A DNA stretch of 5,140 nucleotides, taken from NCBI GenBank assembly GCA_002358895.1, contig DEPR01000074.1, positions 30,919-36,058 on the forward strand, written 5' to 3'. Shown piece after piece: positions 1 through 4,653 of the stretch (positions within the stretch are counted from its first letter, which is position 1; each line of letters begins with the position of its first letter). Source of the stretch: Ruminococcus sp. UBA3387 (lineage in GTDB: Bacteria; Bacillota; Clostridia; Oscillospirales; Ruminococcaceae). Made by a program: the position numbers and the translations under genes. Below the pieces are notes generated by a model that was not told where the DNA came from, did not search any database, and saw nothing but the letters and a program-made list of their open reading frames with translations.

Positions 1-944
1 AGTGTATCGTTCATAAAGCCTACTGTCCAATCGCCGATTGTACCGATGGAAATTGTATAAACAAGCCACATAATAAGCACAAAAATCGGCAAAGCAAGAA
101 TTCTGTTTGTTACAATTCTGTCGATTTTATCGGAAGTTGTAAGCTTGCCTCTGTTTTTCTTTTTATAGCTGTCCTTTAAAATTGAAGCTATGTAATTATA
201 ACGCTCGTTTATGATAATACTCTCAGCGTCATCGTCCATTTCCTTTTCTGCTCTTGTTATATCTCGTTCAATATGCTCGGAAATTTCCTCAGGCAGACGC
301 AAAAGCTCCATTACCTTTTCGTCACGCTCAAAAATCTTGATTGCATACCATCTCTGCTGTTCCTCAGGAACATCGTGCAAAATCGCTTCTTCAATATGAG
401 CAAGTGCGTGTTCAACACAGCCACCGAAAATATGATGTGGCAAAACCTCCTCATCTTTTCTTCCCGCTTCGATAGCAAGCTGAGCTGCCTCCTGAATTCC
501 TGTACCCTTCAGTGCAGAGATTTCAACAATCTGACATCCAAGTGATTTTGAGAGCTTTTCGGTGTTGATTATATCCCCGTTCTTACGAACAAGGTCCATC
601 ATATTTATTGCACAGACAACAGGAATACCAAGCTCCATCATCTGTGTTGTAAGATAAAGATTTCGTTCAATATTTGTGCCGTCAATAATGTTCAGAATTA
701 CATCAGGACGTTCACCCACAAGATAATTTCTTGCAACAACTTCTTCAAGTGTATATGGTGAGAGAGAATAAATACCCGGAAGGTCGGTAACGATTACATC
801 ACTATTCCCTTTCAGCTTACCCTCTTTTTTCTCAACGGTTACTCCGGGCCAGTTTCCTACATACTGGTTTGACCCTGTAAGCAGATTAAACAAGGTCGTT
901 TTACCACTGTTCGGATTTCCTGCCAAAGCTATTCTTATGCTCAT
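1..944 (-). CDS. feoB: FeoB ferrous iron transporter, N-terminal part (cut by left window edge)
   Basis: FeoB is the inner-membrane Fe(II) uptake protein: a cytosolic G-protein domain joined to a polytopic membrane domain. About 314 codons are visible, beginning MSIRIALAGNPNSGKTTLFN. All G motifs are seen: G1 GNPNSGKT at residues 9-16, G2 around GNWPGVTVE at 30-38 (switch Thr36), G3 DLPG at 54-57, G4 NMMD at 114-117 and G5 SALKG at 143-147. A charged helical region, the FeoB GDI-like linker, follows up to about residue 275. The first membrane helix is at about 282-302. The rest of the pore domain lies outside the window, so intactness cannot be judged. The ATG at 944 is supported by AGGGAG at 950-955 and by the G1 motif lying at the usual distance from the N-terminus. 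It is 47 nt downstream of feoA, and an 18-bp palindrome sits in the gap. Family assignment is near certain from the motifs. Confidence 0.97.
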   Translation of the reverse strand, partial: MSIRIALAGNPNSGKTTLFNLLTGSNQYVGNWPGVTVEKKEGKLKGNSDVIVTDLPGIYSLSPYTLEEVVARNYLVGERPDVILNIIDGTNIERNLYLTTQMMELGIPVVCAINMMDLVRKNGDIINTEKLSKSLGCQIVEISALKGTGIQEAAQLAIEAGRKDEEVLPHHIFGGCVEHALAHIEEAILHDVPEEQQRWYAIKIFERDEKVMELLRLPEEISEHIERDITRAEKEMDDDAESIIINERYNYIASILKDSYKKKNRGKLTTSDKIDRIVTNRILALPIFVLIMWLVYTISIGTIGDWTVGFMNDT

Positions 945-960
945 ATTATCTCCCTTTCAA

Positions 961-978
961 AGTTAGTTATAGCTAACT
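961..978. promoter_or_regulatory. 18-bp palindromic operator candidate, copy 1 (feoA-feoB gap)
   Basis: AGTTAG-TTATAG-CTAACT: perfect 6-bp arms, and the inner bases extend the symmetry with one mismatched pair. It lies just upstream of the feoB ribosome binding site. The same arms and spacing recur at 1396-1413, and nearly so at 1265-1282. The TTAG/CTAA half-sites resemble those of DtxR/IdeR-type operators, but the spacing differs from the classical box, so the regulator is not identified. Confidence 0.65.
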
Positions 979-1005
979 TATACTTAAAAAATTATTCAAC
1001 TTCAA
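977..1005 (-). promoter_or_regulatory. Possible internal promoter for feoB
   Basis: On the minus strand TTGAAG (1005-1000) and TATAAG (982-977) are spaced 17 nt apart. They run from the last feoA codons into the feoA-feoB gap. The -10 overlaps the edge of the 18-bp palindrome at 961-978, so bound repressor would cover the start site. Both hexamers are imperfect, and the main feoA promoter could transcribe feoB anyway. Confidence 0.4.
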
Positions 1006-1213
1006 TATTTTCACAATCAACCTTACGCAATGAAAGCTCATAGCCTCTTACATTTATTTCAATCGGGTCGCCCAGAGGTGCTACCTTTCTCACATAAACT
1101 TCAACACCTTTTGTAAGACCCATATCCATAATTCTACGCTTTATTGCACCTTCGCCGTGAATTTTCTTCACTTTCACAGTAGCTCCGATTTTTGCATCTT
1201 TCAGAGTTGCCAT
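992..1213 (-). CDS. feoA: FeoA, small SH3-like partner of FeoB
   Basis: A 73-residue protein, the usual size for FeoA, a cytosolic SH3-like protein thought to bind FeoB and support Fe(II) transport. Family hallmarks are visible: MDMGLTKGVEVYV at about residues 29-41, APLGDPIEINVRGYELSLR at about 45-63, and a C-terminal hydrophobic/acidic end. The start was placed at the ATG at 1213 because AGGAGG (1222-1227) lies 8 nt before it and the protein then begins MATLKDAKIG, as is normal for the family. The frame stays open upstream to another ATG at 1273, but that would add 20 residues unlike FeoA and would overlap a palindromic operator. The gene is first in the feoAB operon and has a consensus promoter about 100 nt upstream. 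Regulation by metal status is inferred from context and from the nearby palindromes. Confidence 0.96.
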   Translation of the reverse strand: MATLKDAKIGATVKVKKIHGEGAIKRRIMDMGLTKGVEVYVRKVAPLGDPIEINVRGYELSLRKVDCENIEVE

Positions 1214-1221
1214 TAATTCCG

Positions 1222-1227
1222 CCTCCT
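1222..1227 (-). promoter_or_regulatory. Ribosome binding site of feoA
   Basis: Perfect AGGAGG on the minus strand, 8 nt before the ATG ending at 1213. It decides the feoA start against the longer in-frame ATG at 1273. Confidence 0.9.
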
Positions 1228-1264
1228 TTTCCGCAACATATAACCAAACGCAATGCACATAATC

Positions 1265-1282
1265 AATTAGCATTGGCTAACT
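1265..1282. promoter_or_regulatory. 18-bp palindromic operator candidate, copy 2 (feoA leader)
   Basis: AATTAG-CATTGG-CTAACT: the same layout as the other copies with one arm mismatch. TTAGC/GCTAA are symmetric around a 4-nt centre. It lies about 33-50 nt after the predicted feoA transcription start and 50 nt before the ATG. In RNA it could also form a short 5-bp hairpin, but its matches to the copies outside the leader favour a DNA site. Confidence 0.6.
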
Positions 1283-1299
1283 ACGTATCAAAAAATACA

Positions 1300-1312
1300 T
1301 TGGCACTGCCAA
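1300..1312. repeat. Short palindrome TTGGCA-c-TGCCAA at the feoA transcription start
   Basis: A perfect 6-bp inverted repeat around one base, lying at about +3 to +15 of the predicted feoA transcript. Its flanks resemble copy 2: CATTGGC occurs at both 1271-1277 and 1298-1304, followed in each case by (T/C)AACTA. It may be a diverged member of the operator set with a shorter centre, or a site for a second regulator. Confidence 0.45.
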
Positions 1313-1321
1313 CTATTGATA

Positions 1322-1350
1322 ATTATACACCCGATATTCTTCCTTGTCAA
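1322..1350 (-). promoter_or_regulatory. Consensus sigma-A promoter of feoAB
   Basis: On the minus strand TTGACA (1350-1345) and TATAAT (1327-1322) are separated by exactly 17 nt, a perfect match to the vegetative consensus. Transcription should start near 1315, giving a leader of about 100 nt before the feoA ATG. So strong a promoter for an iron-uptake operon implies a repressor. Candidate operators lie at 1300-1312, 1265-1282 and 1396-1413. Confidence 0.88.
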
Positions 1351-1395
1351 CAAAATTTCACTATCCAAAAACTAATTTCGTCATATTTACAACTC

Positions 1396-1413
1396 AGTTA
1401 GCATAAACTAACT
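1396..1413. promoter_or_regulatory. 18-bp palindromic operator candidate, copy 3 (upstream of feoA promoter)
   Basis: AGTTAG-CATAAA-CTAACT: perfect arms identical to those of copy 1. It is centred about 90 bp upstream of the predicted feoA start and about 130 bp upstream of the divergent LytTR operon start. A weak -10-like TACAAT on the minus strand (1425-1420) lies beside it, so it could cover a second distal feoA promoter. Confidence 0.62.
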
Positions 1414-1444
1414 AAAATTATTGTACACTTTTCACAAATCTTGT

Positions 1445-1474
1445 TTTTAACTGATAAATGTTACCTTTTAACGC
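1445..1474. promoter_or_regulatory. Candidate LytTR binding repeats upstream of the LytTR operon
   Basis: TTTTAAC occurs at 1445-1451 and again at 1466-1472, a period of 21 bp; each is followed by a CTGAT within a few bases. On the minus strand they read TCAGTTAAA and AGCGTTAAA, close to the AgrA/ComE-type half-site with its GTT core. Known LytTR sites are two 9-bp direct repeats 12-13 bp apart, giving the same period. They end about 30 bp before the -35 of the LytTR gene, which suits autoregulation. This is an inference; short AT-rich repeats also arise by chance. Confidence 0.42.
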
Positions 1475-1502
1475 TGATTTTTCACCCGTTACGTCAAAAG
1501 TA

Positions 1503-1531
1503 TTTACAACTCGGCTGAAAAGTAATATAAT
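1503..1531 (+). promoter_or_regulatory. Promoter of the LytTR-LiaF-ABC operon
   Basis: TTTACA (1503-1508) and TATAAT (1526-1531) with a 17-nt spacer, one mismatch from consensus. Transcription would begin near 1538, leaving an unusually short leader of about 15 nt that is mostly the ribosome binding site. Confidence 0.75.
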
Positions 1532-1539
1532 TAACCCAT

Positions 1540-1548
1540 AGGGGGTGA
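1540..1548 (+). promoter_or_regulatory. Ribosome binding site for the TTG-started LytTR gene
   Basis: AGGGGGTGA at 1540-1548 matches the extended anti-Shine-Dalgarno complement AGGAGGTGA with one change. The AGGGGG core lies 7 nt before the TTG at 1553, which supports that non-ATG start. Confidence 0.8.
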
Positions 1549-1552
1549 GGGA

Positions 1553-2008
1553 TTGATAATCAGAATTGAGCTTGATGAAAGGCTTGAAGAAGATGAAGTT
1601 CTGATACGTTGCAAAGAATTGAATGAAAGCATCAGAAGGATACAGAAGCTTGCAACGGACATTAATAACCAGACCAATCTTCGTTTTTACAAGGACAATG
1701 TGGAGTATTATTTATCCCTTGACTCGGTACTGTTCTTTGAAACATCAGATGGTACAATTTATGCTCACACGGCTGATAATATGTATAATGTGAAAAACAA
1801 GCTGTATGAGCTGGAGGAGCTTCTGCCTGACATTTTTATAAGGGTATCAAAATCCACTATTTTAAATGTGATACATATTTATTCACTTGAGAAAAACATT
1901 ACTTCTTCAAGCTTAGCCAGATTTAACGGCACTCACAAGCAGGTTTATGTATCACGAAATTACTACAAGGCTTTAAGACAAAGAATAGACGAAAAGAGAA
2001 AATCATAA
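1553..2008 (+). CDS. Stand-alone LytTR-family DNA-binding transcriptional regulator
   Basis: A 151-residue cytosolic regulator made of a charged N-terminal helical segment (about 1-40) and a LytTR DNA-binding domain (about 42-145). It has no receiver domain, so it is not a classical two-component response regulator. LytTR signatures: FYKDNVEYYLSLDSVLFFET at 45-64, then the FIRVSKSTILNV strand-helix at about 95-106 (family form F-R-x-H/S-K/R-S) and VYVSRNYYKALRQRI at 131-145. The start is TTG at 1553, placed by a strong ribosome binding site; no ATG in this frame would give a full-length protein. It heads an operon, 14 nt before the LiaF-like gene. It likely controls its own operon, with candidate repeats at 1445-1474. 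Small LytTR proteins of this type are common in Firmicutes beside membrane-protein partners. The domain is certain; the signal and targets are not known. Confidence 0.93.
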   Translation: MIIRIELDERLEEDEVLIRCKELNESIRRIQKLATDINNQTNLRFYKDNVEYYLSLDSVLFFETSDGTIYAHTADNMYNVKNKLYELEELLPDIFIRVSKSTILNVIHIYSLEKNITSSSLARFNGTHKQVYVSRNYYKALRQRIDEKRKS

Positions 2009-2022
2009 TCGGAGGTAGTTAT

Positions 2023-2766
2023 ATGAAAAGTAAAAATTTATTCTGGGGACTGTTTTTTATTGCGGCAGCTGCTGTCATTATTCTGAGCTATACAGGTTTG
2101 TTGGGCACATTCAGCCCCTGGTCGATAATTATTGCACTTGTAATTTTGCCTGTACTAATCAAAAGCATATTCCGTCGCAGTTTCACAGGAATTTTCTTCT
2201 CACTTGCAATTTATGCGATACTTTTTGATAAACAGCTGGGCATTGAGGCTCTTACTCCTTGGCCTGTGCTTGGAATAGCTTTGTTCTTATCCATCGGGCT
2301 TTCACTTATTTTTCCTAAAAGCCACAGGTTTACTATTGGCCATACAGAGTTTTCTACCGACTGGGGAAAACACTTTGGTAAATCATCTAAGGGTACAAAT
2401 GATGCTCCTGAGATAATTGAAAATATGGACGGTGAAAAACTCTGGGTTAAGACACGTCTCAGTGGCAGTGTTAAATATGTAACTTCACAAAATCTTAAAG
2501 AGCTTAACATTGACAATTCATTCGGTGGCACAGAAGTTTATCTTGACAACGCAAAGCTTGCCAACGGTCAGGCTGTTGTAAACATCTACACAAGCTTTGG
2601 TGGAGTTGAAATATTTATTCCGAAAGAATGGAAAGTCATCAACAATCTGAGCTGCACTTTTGGTGCGTGCGAAGAAAACGGTTCAAAGAACACCGATTTT
2701 GACGGTAATGTGCTTTACATCAAAGGCGACGCAAAGTTTTCAGGCGTAGAAATAACCCGAATCTGA
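2023..2766 (+). CDS. LiaF-like membrane protein (LiaF transmembrane plus C-terminal beta-repeat domain)
   Basis: A 247-residue protein with four predicted membrane segments (about 7-27, 32-50, 53-70 and 79-97), a polar linker (about 100-145) and a soluble C-terminal domain. The C-terminal part carries a repeated turn-strand motif: NSFGGTEVYLD at 165-175, TSFGGVEIFIP at 190-200, a degenerate CTFGACEE at 211-218 and AKFSGVEIT at 237-245. This is typical of the LiaF / cell-wall-active antibiotic response domain (DUF2154 type). LiaF of Bacillus inhibits the LiaRS envelope-stress system; here the neighbour is a LytTR regulator instead. ATG at 2023 follows GGAGG (2011-2015) by 7 nt. It lies 14 nt after the regulator gene and 14 nt before the ATPase gene. 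A role as membrane sensor or inhibitor of the LytTR protein is inferred from position only. Confidence 0.85.
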   Translation: MKSKNLFWGLFFIAAAAVIILSYTGLLGTFSPWSIIIALVILPVLIKSIFRRSFTGIFFSLAIYAILFDKQLGIEALTPWPVLGIALFLSIGLSLIFPKSHRFTIGHTEFSTDWGKHFGKSSKGTNDAPEIIENMDGEKLWVKTRLSGSVKYVTSQNLKELNIDNSFGGTEVYLDNAKLANGQAVVNIYTSFGGVEIFIPKEWKVINNLSCTFGACEENGSKNTDFDGNVLYIKGDAKFSGVEITRI

Positions 2767-2780
2767 TATGAGGGACGAAT

Positions 2781-3716
2781 ATGAAAAATATAATTGAAAT
2801 TAATAATCTCAGCAAAAGCTTCGGTGATATCAAGGCTGTGCAGGACCTTAGCTTCAAGGTTAAAGAGGGAGAGCTTTTTGCATTTCTCGGCATAAACGGT
2901 GCAGGTAAATCCACTACTATTTCCATAATGTGTGGTCAGCTTGCAAAAGACAATGGAGCTGTTACAATTGACGGTCTTGACCTTGACAAAAATATGAGCA
3001 AAATCAAAAGTAGTCTGGGCGTTGTTTTCCAGAATTCCGTTCTGGACAAGGACCTTTCTGTCCGTGATAACCTGATGTGCAGAGCTGCTCTTTACGGCAT
3101 AAGTGGCAATGACTTCAAAAAAAGGCTTGATGAGTTATGTGAACTGCTGGACTTCAAGGACCTGCTGAAGCGAACTGTGGGTAAGCTTTCAGGTGGTCAA
3201 CGCAGACGAATTGACATTGCAAGGGCTTTGCTTCACAAGCCGAAAATTCTCATACTTGACGAGCCGACAACAGGCCTTGACCCACAGACAAGAAAGACGG
3301 TATGGGACGTAGTTTCTAAGCTTCGCTCAGAAGAAAATATGACTGTATTTCTTACCACTCACTATATGGAAGAGGCTGCTGAAGCTGATTATGTTGTAAT
3401 TCTTGACAGTGGCAGAATTGCTGCTGAAGGTACTCCCCTTTCTTTGAAAAACACATACACAGGGGATTTTATTACTCTTTATAACATAGCAAAGGAACAG
3501 GTTTCCGCTCTTAATATGCCTTATGAGAAAATCCGTGATTCATACAAGATAGCCGTTCCCGACACGGCAACGGCTACGGAGCTTATCATTAAGCATCCTG
3601 AAATATTCAGGGATTATGAAATCGTCAAGGGCAAAATGGACGATGTTTTTCTGTCTGTTACAGGCAAGACTCTGACAGGAAATGATAACAACACAGAGGG
3701 AGGTAAGAGGAAATGA
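2781..3716 (+). CDS. ABC transporter ATP-binding protein (drug/antibiotic exporter type)
   Basis: A 311-residue nucleotide-binding subunit that powers the permease encoded just downstream. All catalytic motifs are present: Walker A GINGAGKST at 37-45, Q-loop Gln84, signature LSGGQ at 136-140, Walker B ILILDE at 156-161 with catalytic Glu161, D-loop GLD at 165-167 and switch His194 in TTHYMEEA. After the core (about 1-220) comes a C-terminal domain (about 228-300) ending in KMDDVFLSVTG, the form seen in ABC-2/DrrA-like exporters (DUF4162-type tail). The ATG at 2781 is preceded by GAGGG at 2770-2774. The stop overlaps the permease start by 4 nt (ATGA), suggesting coupled translation. The substrate cannot be read from the sequence; antimicrobial peptide, drug or lipid export fits the LiaF-like neighbour. 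Confidence 0.96.
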   Translation: MKNIIEINNLSKSFGDIKAVQDLSFKVKEGELFAFLGINGAGKSTTISIMCGQLAKDNGAVTIDGLDLDKNMSKIKSSLGVVFQNSVLDKDLSVRDNLMCRAALYGISGNDFKKRLDELCELLDFKDLLKRTVGKLSGGQRRRIDIARALLHKPKILILDEPTTGLDPQTRKTVWDVVSKLRSEENMTVFLTTHYMEEAAEADYVVILDSGRIAAEGTPLSLKNTYTGDFITLYNIAKEQVSALNMPYEKIRDSYKIAVPDTATATELIIKHPEIFRDYEIVKGKMDDVFLSVTGKTLTGNDNNTEGGKRK

Positions 3717-4612
3717 CAGAACTTTTGCACCTTACAAGACGTAATGTAAAGCTTTTTTTCAAGGACAAGGGAATGTTCTTCACCTCTCTTATCACTCCCG
3801 GAATACTCCTTGTTTTATATGCAACATTTCTTAGCAAAGTTTACAAAGATTCATTTATGATGTCAATTCCTGAGGGTTTGGACCTTGCAGAAAAGCTTAT
3901 TGACGGCTGTGTTGGTGGACAGCTTATTTCATCGATTCTTGCGGTTTCCTGTGTAACCGTAGCATTCTGTTCAAATATGCTTATGGTACAGGACAAGGTC
4001 AACGGAAGTCTTAAAGACCTGACGATGTCCTCGGTTAAGCGTTCCACCCTTGCACTCAGTTATTTCTTTGCAACTCTTTTATCCACTCTGATTATCTGCT
4101 TTATCGCAACGGGAATCTGCCTGATTTACGTTGCAAATGTAGGCTGGTATATGAGCACCAGTGATGTTCTGCTGATGTTGGTTGACGTAGTGTTACTTGC
4201 GACTTTCGGCACGGCACTTTCAAGCATTATCAACTTTTTCCTGTCAACTCAAGGACAGATTTCTGCTGTTGGAACAATTATCAGTGCAGGATATGGATTT
4301 ATCTGTGGAGCTTATATGCCAATATCCCAATTCTCTGACGGATTGCAAAAGGTAATCTCATTCCTGCCAGGTACATACGGTACATCTCTTATTCGCAACC
4401 ACGCTATGAGGGGAACTTTTACAGAAATGAAAAACGTGGGTTTCCCTGATGAAATCGTGGAAGCTATAAAAGACAGCATAGACTGCAATCTTTATTTCTT
4501 TGACCACAAGGTAGAAACAGAGATTATGTATGCTATACTGGGTGGCTCGGGTGCAATACTGATAATGATTTACATTCTTTTAAATATAATACGAGGCAAA
4601 AAGGCCAACTAA
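3713..4612 (+). CDS. ABC-2 type transporter permease
   Basis: A 299-residue integral membrane protein with about six hydrophobic segments (roughly 22-40, 70-91, 114-140, 150-175, 182-203 and 272-292), the usual ABC-2 permease layout. Family features include the amphipathic N-terminus LTRRNVKLFFKDKG, the cytoplasmic stretch VQDKVNGSLKDLTMSSVKRS at 92-111 (typically 'E/D-x-x-G-T-l-e-l-l-x-x-x-p-v' in exporters), and CGAYMPISQFSDGLQKVISFLPGTYG at about 198-223, which matches the conserved post-TM5 region. A loop of about 50 residues (220-270) precedes the last helix. The start overlaps the ATPase stop and has GGAGG at 3699-3703. It is the last gene of the operon, closed by the terminator at 4619-4653. 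It forms the export channel with the upstream ATPase; the substrate is unknown. Confidence 0.94.
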   Translation: MTELLHLTRRNVKLFFKDKGMFFTSLITPGILLVLYATFLSKVYKDSFMMSIPEGLDLAEKLIDGCVGGQLISSILAVSCVTVAFCSNMLMVQDKVNGSLKDLTMSSVKRSTLALSYFFATLLSTLIICFIATGICLIYVANVGWYMSTSDVLLMLVDVVLLATFGTALSSIINFFLSTQGQISAVGTIISAGYGFICGAYMPISQFSDGLQKVISFLPGTYGTSLIRNHAMRGTFTEMKNVGFPDEIVEAIKDSIDCNLYFFDHKVETEIMYAILGGSGAILIMIYILLNIIRGKKAN

Positions 4613-4618
4613 AACAAA

Positions 4619-4653
4619 AGGTGTCTGAGTTATGTCAGACACCTATATTTTTT
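4619..4653. terminator. Shared bidirectional intrinsic terminator
   Basis: A perfect 10-bp stem AGGTGTCTGA (4619-4628) / TCAGACACCT (4635-4644) with a 6-nt loop. On the plus strand it is followed by AT-rich sequence with six Ts (4648-4653), 7 nt after the permease stop. On the minus strand the stem is followed by TTTGTTTT (4618-4611), so it can also end the convergent comF transcript. The comF stop codon lies inside the right arm. Confidence 0.9.

Larger units (their letters stand above)
1214..1552. other. Divergent regulatory region between feoA and the LytTR operon
   Basis: A 339-bp non-coding stretch. From left to right it holds the feoA ribosome binding site, palindrome copy 2, the short TTGGCA palindrome, the feoA promoter, palindrome copy 3, the LytTR-like repeats, the LytTR operon promoter and its ribosome binding site. 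The small open frame across it (1192-1401, plus) has no ribosome binding site and no recognisable protein features, and is not taken as a gene. Confidence 0.8.

Noticed and set aside
211..545. Two overlapping plus-strand open frames opposite feoB
   Set aside because: They lie antisense to the clearly coding FeoB G-domain region, are low-complexity Ser/Leu-rich translations and lack ribosome binding sites.
1214..1273. Longer FeoA starting at the in-frame ATG at 1273 (20 extra residues)
   Set aside because: The extension (MLIDYVHCVW...) is unlike FeoA, has no good ribosome binding site and overlaps palindrome copy 2; the ATG at 1213 has a perfect AGGAGG.
1265..1312. Known metal riboswitch or structured leader RNA in the feoA leader
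   Set aside because: Only short 5-bp hairpins are possible and no known riboswitch core was recognised; the repeats are better explained as protein-binding DNA sites.
1317..1331. Fur box over the feoA -10 region
   Set aside because: TGATAAT (1317-1323) matches one Fur half-site, but the second half does not follow; it is probably coincidental with the AT-rich -10.
1192..1401. 69-codon plus-strand open frame across the feoA promoter region
   Set aside because: It overlaps the feoA start, promoter and operators, and has no ribosome binding site or recognisable protein features.
2211..2531. 106-codon minus-strand open frame opposite the LiaF-like gene
   Set aside because: Antisense shadow of a strongly supported gene. 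The minus-strand frames at 2720-2926 and 3841-4047, and the plus-strand frames at 4621-4806 and 4870-5106, were dropped for the same reason.
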